Positions 17,756-26,584 of a DNA stretch of 64,000 nucleotides are shown piece after piece (within the stretch, counting starts at the first letter, position 1; each line of letters starts with the position of its first letter). This DNA comes from CBFIJI01 sp965662885 (GTDB lineage Bacteria; Bacteroidota; Bacteroidia; Flavobacteriales; Flavobacteriaceae). Location of the stretch: contig CBFIJI010000002.1 in the NCBI GenBank assembly GCA_965662885.1, positions 1-64,000 on the forward strand. Direction: 5' to 3'. Made by a program: the position numbers and the translations under genes. A model generated the notes under the pieces. The model saw only the letters and a list, made by a program, of their open reading frames with translations. It did no database searches and was not told the origin of the DNA.

Positions 17756-19766
17756 TACGGTAGGCACCTAATTTTCGCGTATCGTGAAATGGAATACCTT
17801 TTTTTAAACAGCTTTTCTCCCATTGCGATGTCATCCATGGCGCATTGCTCCCGTCAGCAATTACAGCCCTTGGTGTGTAAAATGATAACAAACGGTCCAA
17901 ATTGATTTTTGGGCTGTTCATTAATACAATATGGCTTGGTGAAAAACTTTTCAATTGATTGGGTTGATCGTCTTTAATGATTAATATTTTAGTGGTATGG
18001 TGTACAAAAAAGTTTTTAAGGCTTATGGGATGAACGTCCTTAATACTCGTACTATATAAAAAGTTTTGAAAGGACCTCAATGTCGTTGGGTCTTTATTAG
18101 TTCCATGATAGAATAAACTTTTATTTTGATGCTGTATAAGTAAGCTTTCATTGTGTTCGTGGAGTACCCATAAAACATTCTTTTTATTCTGTTCGTCACG
18201 CTGATAAAACTGATACAATTGTAGAATAATTAAAATAATCAAAACCCATTTTATTTGGGATATCGTTCTTTTTTTTAGAGTGAGGATTAGGGAGGCTAAT
18301 AATAAGTAAATCAAAATTAAATGGGTTTCCGTTAAGATGATATTTTGAAACAAAAAGGCCTCTTGTCTTGCAATCCAGCTAATAAATGTATTCATATAAA
18401 AGACGACTTGATTAAAGAAGTGAATTAATAAAGAAGGCAAGGGGAAAAAGGCAATGCCACAGCTGAGAAGCATACTGCCAATAAGTAACAAACTAAAGAG
18501 TGGGAGAATCACCCAGTTACTAAGTAAAAACAAGCCTGGAAATTGATGAAAATAATAAATACTAAGTGGGGCTACCGCCACTTGTGCTCCTATACAGACA
18601 CAGCTTAATTGCCAAAACTTTTTGCCTCCCCATGTTTTTGGTGACCAGTATTTAAGAAGTATAGGGGTAAACCACAAAATACCAAATACTGCCAGATAGC
18701 TCATTTGAAATCCAATAGCTTTAAGGTAGGGAGGATAACAGAGTAACAATATAAAAAAGGAAACGAATAAAAAATGAAGGGTATTTTTATACCCTCTTAA
18801 GCTTTCTGAAAAAATAAGTATAGAAAACATGCTTACAGCGCGAACTACTGAAGCACTCATCCCAATAAAAAAAGCATAACTCCATAAAACAGCTAAGACC
18901 AGTAAAAAACGAATCCATTTACCCTTAGCAATTAAAAGAAGGGGGCGAAGTACCCACATTAGGAATACAGTCAAAATTCCAATATGCAACCCAGATATGG
19001 CCAAAATATGAATGATTCCTGCCTTGGCGTAATGGTCCCTTATTTCGGAATTTATTGCTTTTCTATTCCCCAAAACTAAAGCTTCAAGCAGTCCAACGGC
19101 TTCCTCAGACAAATCACTATTTTGAAGTGCGTGTTCAATGGTTTTTTTTAATTGATCAAGGGAGAACCAAGGTGTGCTTTTTTGTTCTTGAAGGATGACA
19201 AAAGAATTTCCTTTCAATTCAAGAGTCTCATAAATACGAATATTATTCAAATAAGCACGATAGTCAAAAGCCCCTGGGTTTCTTGGCCCTTTAAGGGGCT
19301 TTGGGGAGATTTTTGTAAGGAGTTGATCCCCGACATTTAATCCCTTTGCCATGCTGTCTTGAATATGATTGAGAAGGATCCGACCCCTTGTTTTTGATGT
19401 AGCGACTTTTAATACTTCAGCATAATAACTTTTTGAAAAGGTGGAAGAACTAATTTCTTTTGTAAGCTTAATAAGTAGGGTTTGTTCTGGCGATGCTGTG
19501 ATTTTTTTAGTGTAATGGTTGTCGGGAAGCTGGTAATAGTTTTGGTAGTGAACCATGCCAAATCCACAAAAGAAAAGATAAAGAAGGAGGGATTTAATTC
19601 CTTTTCCATTATAGGGTTTTATCACTAAAAAAACACCAATTCCGAATAACAACAACAGCAGTACAAGGAACGATTTTTCCAAGGGCAAAGGCAAATATTC
19701 TGAGAATAGATAACCTAAGGTTACGCATAAGATGATTGGATATAGAGGCAGATTGAGGACTTTCAC
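17733..19766 (-). CDS. comEC: ComEC/Rec2-family DNA-uptake channel
   Basis: The protein has 677 residues. Membrane segments fill the first 60 residues. An OB-like DUF4131 domain follows (about 70-200, with the conserved KGPRNPGAFDYRAYL), then the Competence core with HILAISGLHIGI near 240 and many helices. ComEC moves single-stranded DNA across the inner membrane during natural transformation. The C-terminal 150 residues hold the position of a beta-lactamase-like domain but lack the HxHxDH metal motif, so a nuclease activity there is doubtful. It shares 23 nt of its 3' end with the thioredoxin gene. Other competence genes are not in the window. Confidence 0.9.
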   Translation of the reverse strand: MKVLNLPLYPIILCVTLGYLFSEYLPLPLEKSFLVLLLLLFGIGVFLVIKPYNGKGIKSLLLYLFFCGFGMVHYQNYYQLPDNHYTKKITASPEQTLLIKLTKEISSSTFSKSYYAEVLKVATSKTRGRILLNHIQDSMAKGLNVGDQLLTKISPKPLKGPRNPGAFDYRAYLNNIRIYETLELKGNSFVILQEQKSTPWFSLDQLKKTIEHALQNSDLSEEAVGLLEALVLGNRKAINSEIRDHYAKAGIIHILAISGLHIGILTVFLMWVLRPLLLIAKGKWIRFLLVLAVLWSYAFFIGMSASVVRAVSMFSILIFSESLRGYKNTLHFLFVSFFILLLCYPPYLKAIGFQMSYLAVFGILWFTPILLKYWSPKTWGGKKFWQLSCVCIGAQVAVAPLSIYYFHQFPGLFLLSNWVILPLFSLLLIGSMLLSCGIAFFPLPSLLIHFFNQVVFYMNTFISWIARQEAFLFQNIILTETHLILIYLLLASLILTLKKRTISQIKWVLIILIILQLYQFYQRDEQNKKNVLWVLHEHNESLLIQHQNKSLFYHGTNKDPTTLRSFQNFLYSTSIKDVHPISLKNFFVHHTTKILIIKDDQPNQLKSFSPSHIVLMNSPKINLDRLLSFYTPRAVIADGSNAPWMTSQWEKSCLKKGIPFHDTRKLGAYRINLETLE

Positions 19767-19812
19767 CCCATTAAATTAAAAAAAATATAAGACTAAAATC
19801 GATTTTAGTTCT

Positions 19813-20922
19813 TTATGAAATTGCTTTAATAATTAGACGGGCTGTTTGTTGAGCTGCCCCATTTCCATTTAAAGAATTAAATAACTTTTGGTAAGAGGCT
19901 TTTAACGATGCTTTTCCTTCTTTGGACAAGATGTGTTCTAGCTCATTACTAATTTCGTCAACATTACACCGATTTTGGATCAATTCTTCGACTATTTTTT
20001 GATCCATAATAAGGTTGACCAACGAAATAAATTTTAAACTTAGAATTTGTTTGGCAATCAGATAGTTTAAAAGGCTTGATCGGTAGCAAACCATTTGGGG
20101 TACACCAAAAAGAGCGGTTTCCAAAGTGGCTGTTCCACTTGTTACAATGGCGGCTTCTGCCTGTTGAAGTAGATCATATGTTTTATTGAATAGCACACTA
20201 ACGTTTTTATTTTTGGTAAAGGTGGAGTACCAATCTGGGTCAATCCCAGGAGCAGCTGCTATTACGAACTGTTTGTTTTTAAATCGAGGAATACTAGCTA
20301 AAAAAAGAGGGAGCATTTTTTTTATTTCTTGTTTCCGACTTCCAGGAAGTAAGGCTATTATTGGCCGCTTTTCATCCAACATATTTTCAGAATAAAAAGC
20401 TAGATTTTTTGGCCGCTCGGGAATAATGTCCATTAATGGATGTCCTACAAAATGTACTGAAAATTGATGTTTATTTTCAAAAAAGGGTTTTTCAAAAGGA
20501 AGAATAACGTAAAGCCCGTCCAAATCTCTTTTCATGGCTTTAACACGATTTTCTTTCCATGCCCAAACTTGAGGACTGATGTAATAGTGATTTTTAAATC
20601 GCTTGGTTTTCGCCCATTTAGCGATACGCAGATTAAATCCAGGATAATCAATATAAATGATGACATCGGGTTGGAAGTGACTAATATCTTCCTTACACCA
20701 GCGTAAGTTTTTGATTATGGTTCTTATATTTTTCAGGACTTCAAAAAACCCCATAAAGGCCAACTCTCGATAATGTTTGACAACTTCCCCCCCAGCAGCT
20801 TGCATTAAATCTCCTCCCCAACATCGAACAGTTGCTTTTGAATCTTCTTTCTTCAATGCTGCAATTAGATGGGAACCATGTAAATCGCCGGAGGCTTCAC
20901 CTGCAATAATATAATACTTCAT
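19813..20922 (-). CDS. lpxB: Lipid-A-disaccharide synthase
   Basis: The protein has 369 residues. LpxB (GT19) joins UDP-2,3-diacylglucosamine and lipid X to form the lipid A disaccharide at the inner face of the membrane. The start MKYYIIAGEASGDLHGSHL is the family signature. Further motifs are YYISPQVWAWKENR at about 133-146, PFEKPFF and HFVGHPLMD, LLPGSRKQEI, and the sugar-nucleotide site VTSGTATLETALFGVPQMV. Length is normal. It follows the small membrane gene and surE on the same strand and probably shares their transcript. Confidence 0.96.
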   Translation of the reverse strand: MKYYIIAGEASGDLHGSHLIAALKKEDSKATVRCWGGDLMQAAGGEVVKHYRELAFMGFFEVLKNIRTIIKNLRWCKEDISHFQPDVIIYIDYPGFNLRIAKWAKTKRFKNHYYISPQVWAWKENRVKAMKRDLDGLYVILPFEKPFFENKHQFSVHFVGHPLMDIIPERPKNLAFYSENMLDEKRPIIALLPGSRKQEIKKMLPLFLASIPRFKNKQFVIAAAPGIDPDWYSTFTKNKNVSVLFNKTYDLLQQAEAAIVTSGTATLETALFGVPQMVCYRSSLLNYLIAKQILSLKFISLVNLIMDQKIVEELIQNRCNVDEISNELEHILSKEGKASLKASYQKLFNSLNGNGAAQQTARLIIKAIS

Positions 20923-20934
20923 GGAGGTTGTGGG

Positions 20935-21228
20935 TTAAGCATTCAATTTTAAAAGCATAATTATGACAACCAATACGAAAGACATTAATAAAATCCCTGA
21001 GGCAAATCGGTCCTGTTTGTAGCGGAGAGCAATAAAAAAAGCTGGAAGATTAATCAAAGCAGCCAGACTTATAAGTCCTCCTAATTTATTTTGTCGGTAA
21101 AAAAATCGGAGACTTTCTTCAAAGCTAACTTCAGATAAAAACACGACAATTAGAACCAACGAAATGGAGGTCCATAAACAACTAGAAATAATTCCTATAA
21201 GGAAATTCTTATTTTTTAAAAGTCCCAT
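20935..21228 (-). CDS. Small membrane protein, unknown function
   Basis: A protein of 97 residues with three hydrophobic helices (about 10-30, 49-67 and 74-94) and few charges. Its start overlaps the 3' end of surE by 13 nt and it ends 12 nt before lpxB, so it sits inside a surE-lpxB operon. I recognise no family. The tight packing supports a real gene, perhaps tied to the envelope. Confidence 0.7.
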   Translation of the reverse strand: MGLLKNKNFLIGIISSCLWTSISLVLIVVFLSEVSFEESLRFFYRQNKLGGLISLAALINLPAFFIALRYKQDRFASGILLMSFVLVVIIMLLKLNA

Positions 21229-21986
21229 GTATTGAGTTGTTGAATACTGTGGTGTGCCGTCAAATCAAATTGTGTGGGGACCACAGAGATATAGCCGTTT
21301 GCAAGTGCCCACTCGTCGGTATCTTGTCCCTTATCTTCATTGATGAATTTACCAGTCAACCAATAATAATCGCGTCCCTGTGGATTAGTTCTTTTATCAA
21401 ATTCCTCTACCCAATAGGCCTTCGCTTGACGACAAATTTTAACACCTTTTATTTCAGCTTCTTGTAGTTTTGGGAAATTAACATTCAAAACAACTCCCTC
21501 AGGAATTTTTTTGTTCAACGCCTCTAAAGTAATCTGTTTTACAAAGTTTTTTATCGCGTCAAAATCAGCACCCCAGCGGTAGTCCAAAAGTGAAAATCCA
21601 ATAGCGGGAATTCCTTCAATTCCTGCCTCCATTGCAGCACTCATGGTACCTGAATAAATAACATTAATGGAGGAATTGGAACCATGATTGATTCCTGAAA
21701 CACAAAGATCTGGCTTTCGGTCAAGTAGTTCATTGACTGCAAGTTTTACACAATCTGCAGGAGTTCCCGAACAACTGTATTCTGGTTGATCCCCATCCGC
21801 AACTTGAATTTTATTACAGTGCAAGGTGGAGTTGATGGTAATGGCGTGGCCCATTGCAGACTGAGGGCTATCAGGGGCCACCACGACAACATCTCCTATG
21901 GTTTTCATTACTTCAATCAAAGCACGTATTCCAGGAGCAGTTATTCCATCATCATTCGTGACTAATATAAGTGGCTTTTCACTCAT
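21216..21986 (-). CDS. surE: 5'/3'-nucleotidase SurE
   Basis: The protein has 256 residues. SurE is a metal-dependent phosphatase that removes phosphate from nucleoside 5'- and 3'-monophosphates and short polyphosphate. The acidic metal motif NDDGI is at 11-15, followed by VAPDSPQSAMGHAIT, the CSGTPADCVKLAV block and SGINHGSNSSINVIYSGTM. The length is normal. It is the first gene of the surE / small membrane gene / lpxB unit and is divergent from prc across 110 bp. Confidence 0.95.
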   Translation of the reverse strand: MSEKPLILVTNDDGITAPGIRALIEVMKTIGDVVVVAPDSPQSAMGHAITINSTLHCNKIQVADGDQPEYSCSGTPADCVKLAVNELLDRKPDLCVSGINHGSNSSINVIYSGTMSAAMEAGIEGIPAIGFSLLDYRWGADFDAIKNFVKQITLEALNKKIPEGVVLNVNFPKLQEAEIKGVKICRQAKAYWVEEFDKRTNPQGRDYYWLTGKFINEDKGQDTDEWALANGYISVVPTQFDLTAHHSIQQLNTWDF

Positions 21987-22096
21987 TACTTTTGTTTGCT
22001 AAAATACAAAATATAAGAAGCCGTTTCTTTTAAAAGAACATTAACAAAATATTTTTAAGATTATGATTACCTTTATAAGCTTAATAAATCTTAGTT

Positions 22097-24223
22097 ATGC
22101 GCATATACGGTTGGATATTTTCTTTTTTGCTGGTGAGTTGTTTGGTATTTGGTTATACTACGATTAATTCAAATAATTCTGACAAAGACAAACTACTTTT
22201 AGAAATCATTACATATGTTTTGGATCGGGGTCACTTTGACCCAAAAGAAATTGACGATTCTTTTTCTGAAAATGTTTATATGAATTTTTTAGAGGGTATC
22301 GATAGTCATCGGTTTTTCCTTCGTTCAGATATTAACTTATTTAATCGGTATCGAAAAGAAATTGACGATCAGATAAAAAAATCTGACATCACTTTTTTTA
22401 ATACCGTTTATGATCAATTAATTGAACGCCAAAAATTAGTTGAAAGTTTTTACAAAGAACTATTGGAAACACCTTTTGATTTTTCAAAAGAGGAAAGTGT
22501 ATCATTGAATTATGAAAAACTACCTTATGCAAATTCGATTACTTCACTTAAAGACCTTTGGAGAAAACGACTAAAACTCAATACACTTGATCGTTATGCC
22601 TCTAAAAAAGAGGAAGAACAAAACAAATTCAAAAAAGACAGTACCTATACAGTTAAATCAGATATTGAAATTGAAAAAGAAGCTCGAGAAATTATCTTAG
22701 ATAACATGAAAGGACTGTTTGAAAACTTTAACGAATTAGAACGTAAAGACTGGTTTGCTATTTACGTCAACTCAATAGTAGCGCAATTTGACCCCCACAC
22801 TTTTTATTTTGCCCCTGCACAAAAAGACCGTTTTGATACCGATATGTCTGGAAAATTTGAAGGTATTGGAGCACGTCTTCAAAAGCGGAATCAAGAAGTT
22901 AAAATCGTAGAGGTCATTTCGGGTGGTCCTGTGTGGAGAGGTAAGCTCCTAGAAGTTGGAGATATCATCCTCAAGGTCGCTCAAAGTGAGGAAGAAGAAG
23001 CTGTTGAAATATCAGCAATGCGCCTTGATGATGCGGTTAAATTAATTAAGGGTCCTAAGGACACTAATGTTTTCCTCACCATTAAACATGTCGATGGGAC
23101 AATTGATGTTGTAACAGTAAAACGAGATGTTGTCGAATTAGGAGAAACCTATGCCAAGTCTTCGGTGATTATTGATAATGATAAAAAATATGGATTTATT
23201 GAACTGCCCAAGTTTTATATTGATTTCAGTGACTATGGCCAACGAAACGCCGCAACAGATGTAAAAAGTGAAATTGAACAATTGAAAACAAAAAATATTG
23301 AAGGCTTGATCCTTGATTTACGAAATAACGGTGGAGGTTCTTTAAAAACAGTGGTCGATATGACGGGTTATTTCATTGAAAAAGGACCTGTAGTACAGGT
23401 AAAAAGTACTGGAGGCGCAAAAGAAGTTTTAAGTGATGACGATCCTAGTATCGTTTGGGATGGGCCCTTAGTTATTTTAGTTAATGAACTATCGGCTTCT
23501 GCTTCAGAAATTCTTGCTGCTGCCCTACAGGATTACAAGCGGGCAATTGTTTTAGGAAGTAAGCAAACCTATGGTAAAGGCACAGTTCAAAATGTGGTTG
23601 ATTTAAACCGCATTGTTTCCAGTAATACCTACGGTGATTTGGGTGCACTTAAAATTACAACAGATAAATTTTATCGTGTTAATGGACAATCTACCCAATT
23701 GGAAGGAGTTAAAAGTGATGTTGTTTTCCCAGATCGTTATGCCTATATCGAAATGGGCGAAAAAGATCAAGACAATCCCTTAGCATGGGATAGAATCGAT
23801 GCGACCCCTTTTGTTTCTTTTGACAAAATGCAGAATTATGATTACACCATTGCCAGAAGTAAGCAACGCTTAGAAAACAATACTTATATCCAATTGATTG
23901 ATGAACAAGCGAAATGGATTAAAAAGCAACGGGATGATTTTGACTATTCATTAAACTATAAAACCTTTGTTTCTGAGCGAGAGTCCAATGAGGAATATAC
24001 TGCTAAATTTAAAAAATTAAATGACTTTACTTCCCCCTTTGAATTTGAATGGTTGCCAGAAGCGAATGGTCAGATCAAAGAGGATGAAGACTTAGAAGAA
24101 AAGAAAAAGCGTTGGATTAATGCCTTAAAAAAAGATATTTACATCTCCGAGTCCATTCAAATTTTAAAAGATCTCAGTACGCCCATTGGGAGTTTGCCTA
24201 AGGTGGCTCAGATCAAAAAATAA
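22097..24223 (+). CDS. prc: Carboxy-terminal (tail-specific) processing protease, S41A
   Basis: The protein has 708 residues with an N-terminal signal or anchor helix (about 5-22). It has a helical N-terminal domain, a PDZ domain (about 245-335, GIGARLQKRNQEVKIVEVIS then GGPVWRGKLLEVGDIIL) and the S41 catalytic core with LRNNGGG, ELSASASEIL (catalytic Ser) and QTYGKGTVQ (catalytic Lys). A C-terminal DUF3340-type region follows, which marks Prc/Tsp rather than the shorter CtpA. It degrades or trims periplasmic proteins from their C-terminus. Whether it plays any part in processing of type IX cargo is not shown here. Confidence 0.95.
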   Translation: MRIYGWIFSFLLVSCLVFGYTTINSNNSDKDKLLLEIITYVLDRGHFDPKEIDDSFSENVYMNFLEGIDSHRFFLRSDINLFNRYRKEIDDQIKKSDITFFNTVYDQLIERQKLVESFYKELLETPFDFSKEESVSLNYEKLPYANSITSLKDLWRKRLKLNTLDRYASKKEEEQNKFKKDSTYTVKSDIEIEKEAREIILDNMKGLFENFNELERKDWFAIYVNSIVAQFDPHTFYFAPAQKDRFDTDMSGKFEGIGARLQKRNQEVKIVEVISGGPVWRGKLLEVGDIILKVAQSEEEEAVEISAMRLDDAVKLIKGPKDTNVFLTIKHVDGTIDVVTVKRDVVELGETYAKSSVIIDNDKKYGFIELPKFYIDFSDYGQRNAATDVKSEIEQLKTKNIEGLILDLRNNGGGSLKTVVDMTGYFIEKGPVVQVKSTGGAKEVLSDDDPSIVWDGPLVILVNELSASASEILAAALQDYKRAIVLGSKQTYGKGTVQNVVDLNRIVSSNTYGDLGALKITTDKFYRVNGQSTQLEGVKSDVVFPDRYAYIEMGEKDQDNPLAWDRIDATPFVSFDKMQNYDYTIARSKQRLENNTYIQLIDEQAKWIKKQRDDFDYSLNYKTFVSERESNEEYTAKFKKLNDFTSPFEFEWLPEANGQIKEDEDLEEKKKRWINALKKDIYISESIQILKDLSTPIGSLPKVAQIKK

Positions 24224-24237
24224 TTCGGATAAAACAC

Positions 24238-25314
24238 GTGAATCCTATTTTTATCAAAAAATTCACAAAAGGATTTTGGGGTATAGCCAGCTTACTCTAT
24301 ATATTTTTGGTGCTTTTGGTGGCTGTTTTTGCCTATGTCATATCTCCTGATAAAACTCAAAATGGCAATCAAATGCATTTATCAATTCATTCGAAGCCCC
24401 CTGGTTTTACGACTCAATTGCTCCGAATTCCGCAAGCTTCTGATAAAAAAAAGACTTCCTCCTTTTTTTCGGGTAATTTAAACACGGATGAAGAAATTCC
24501 TTTAAACAGCTATCGATTATTGGAAGATGGAATTGAATATCAAGCCTTTGGAACAACAACTTCTGTGTATGAAAAGGTTCCTTTAACACGTTTTCCAAAA
24601 GGCACAACGCCCAATGCAATCCCACAGCAGTATATTGAAAAACGATTTTTTCCTTTGGGAACGGATAAATATGGACGGGATCTATTGAGCCGGCTTATAA
24701 TTGGCTCTCGAATTTCATTTTCCATTGGCTTTGTCGCTGTTTTTATTTCCTTAAGTATTGGTATTTTCTTTGGTGCAATAGCCGGTTATTTTGGCGGTTG
24801 GGTAGATCGAATTATTCTTTGGTTGGTTAATGTAGTATGGTCCATTCCAACCCTTCTTATGGTGATTGCAATTACGCTAGCTTTAGGGAGAGGTTTTTGG
24901 CAGGTTTTTATTGCGGTTGGGCTAACAATGTGGGTTGAGGTAGCTCGTTTAGTTCGCGGACAGGTGAAGTCTGCAAAGGAAAAATTATATGTTCATGCGG
25001 CCACTGCCTTGGGTTTTTCCCAACTTAGAATCCTTTGGGTTCATATCATGCCAGCAGTAATTGCTCCGCTTATTGTCATTTCTGCTTCTAATTTTGCAAG
25101 TGCCATTCTTTTGGAAAGTGGTTTGAGTTTTTTAGGAATTGGTGCGCAACCACCGATGCCGAGTTGGGGGGGTATGATCAAAGATCATTTTCGTTATCTA
25201 CTCCTCGGAAAACCTTATTTAGCGATCCTGCCAGGATTGGCAATTATGACTTTAGTCCTTGCTTTTATGATGTTAGGGAACCGTTTACGAGATGCTTTAG
25301 ATGTAAAAAATTAG
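24238..25314 (+). CDS. OppC/DppC-like ABC transporter permease with a GTG start
   Basis: The protein has 358 residues, starting at GTG 15 nt after prc. Membrane helix 1 (about 15-36) is followed by a periplasmic insert of about 100 residues. Then comes the usual LGTDKYGRDLLSRLIIGSRI entry to the BPD_transp_1 domain and five helices. The coupling EAA motif reads HAATALGFSQLRILWVHI at about 252-269. OppC-type subunits pair with OppB in di- or oligopeptide or nickel importers. No OppB, ATPase or binding protein lies in the window, so its partners must be elsewhere. Its stop lies 1 nt from the converging rodA stop. Confidence 0.85.
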   Translation: MNPIFIKKFTKGFWGIASLLYIFLVLLVAVFAYVISPDKTQNGNQMHLSIHSKPPGFTTQLLRIPQASDKKKTSSFFSGNLNTDEEIPLNSYRLLEDGIEYQAFGTTTSVYEKVPLTRFPKGTTPNAIPQQYIEKRFFPLGTDKYGRDLLSRLIIGSRISFSIGFVAVFISLSIGIFFGAIAGYFGGWVDRIILWLVNVVWSIPTLLMVIAITLALGRGFWQVFIAVGLTMWVEVARLVRGQVKSAKEKLYVHAATALGFSQLRILWVHIMPAVIAPLIVISASNFASAILLESGLSFLGIGAQPPMPSWGGMIKDHFRYLLLGKPYLAILPGLAIMTLVLAFMMLGNRLRDALDVKN

Positions 25315-25315
25315 A

Positions 25316-26584
25316 TTACCACTCATTTAAACGATGGGCATCAAAATTTAAATGAATAAATAAAAAAATACTAAACGCCAGTAAGTTTGACCCACCATAA
25401 CTGACAAAAGGGAGGGGAATTCCAACAGTAGGAACAAGTCCAAGGGTCATTCCTATATTGATGAAAAAATGGACAAATAACATACTTGCGAAGCCATAAG
25501 AAAAAATGCGCCTAAAGGCATTGGTTTGTTTTTCTGCCTTAATAATAACTCTAAAAATCAACAGTGCAAAAGCCAAGATTAAAAGAGAACTCCCCACAAA
25601 ACCCCATTCTTCACCAATCGTGCTAAAAATATAATCGGTGTGTTGTTCTGGAACAAACTTTCCTTTGGTCTGTGTCCCTTTTAAAAAACCTTTTCCAGAA
25701 AATCCACCAGAGCCAATAGCAATTTTTGATTGGTTGGTATTATACCCAATACCCTGATTATCTGTTTCAATACCTAAAATAATATTAAAACGATCGCGAT
25801 GTCGTTGTTCAAAAACAGAATTAAAGATAAAGTCAACAGAAAAAGAAAAGCCTATGGTAAGGAGCAGCACCACAAAAAAGGGTAAAACCTTGAGCTTTTT
25901 TCTTTTCCTTCTTATTAAGAAATAGCAAAGGATAACCCCTGAAAAAAGAAATAAGCTCACATTATAGGCATTAAACAGAAGTACCATGATAAATAAGAAA
26001 AGCATTACTCCAGAAATCAATAGAATTCGGAGATCCATTCCTTCTCGAATCATCACAAAAAACAAACCACTAAATACAATAACAGAGCCAGCGTCTGGTT
26101 GCATCAAAATCAGTAGCGAGGGCAGTCCTATTAGAAAACTTATTTTTAAAATGGATTTTAATTTTCTTAAATCTGTTTGGAAGGAACTTATTTGAGCCCC
26201 TACAACCATTGTTGTGGCAATTTTTGCAAATTCCGATGGTTGTATGCTAATTCCTCCCAGCACATACCACGAAGTAGCTCCAGAAATATTTTTTCCAAAG
26301 AGAAATAAGCCAATCAAGCTTACCAATGAAATTCCAAAGACGATATAGGAAATATTTTCAAAAAGATTGGGTTTAAATAAAAGGATTGGAACAAAGACGA
26401 TAAGAGAAAAGGCAAAAAACAAAATTTGTTTTCCTGCCGGTGTACCAAGGTCCAAAACATCCGTAAAACTTTGTTCAAAGGACGTTGAATAGACATTGGA
26501 AATACCAAAAACGACCAAGATTATGTATAAAAATAAGGTTAGCCAATCTAGACGATATAGTATACTGTTATTCATTGATCTCAA
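25316..26584 (-). CDS. rodA: Rod-shape SEDS peptidoglycan polymerase RodA
   Basis: The protein has 422 residues and about ten hydrophobic segments. SEDS-family motifs include GGISIQPSEFAKI at about 113-125, the GIGYNTNQSKIAIGSGGFSG extracellular stretch, FIFSTIGEEWGFVG-like sequence and the terminal PFVSYGGSNLLAF. RodA polymerises lipid II glycan strands with PBP2 in the elongasome. Its start lies 17 nt inside the PBP2 gene, so the two are translated together. RodA rather than FtsW is supported by this gene order. Confidence 0.95.
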   Translation of the reverse strand: MRSMNNSILYRLDWLTLFLYIILVVFGISNVYSTSFEQSFTDVLDLGTPAGKQILFFAFSLIVFVPILLFKPNLFENISYIVFGISLVSLIGLFLFGKNISGATSWYVLGGISIQPSEFAKIATTMVVGAQISSFQTDLRKLKSILKISFLIGLPSLLILMQPDAGSVIVFSGLFFVMIREGMDLRILLISGVMLFLFIMVLLFNAYNVSLFLFSGVILCYFLIRRKRKKLKVLPFFVVLLLTIGFSFSVDFIFNSVFEQRHRDRFNIILGIETDNQGIGYNTNQSKIAIGSGGFSGKGFLKGTQTKGKFVPEQHTDYIFSTIGEEWGFVGSSLLILAFALLIFRVIIKAEKQTNAFRRIFSYGFASMLFVHFFINIGMTLGLVPTVGIPLPFVSYGGSNLLAFSIFLFIHLNFDAHRLNEW

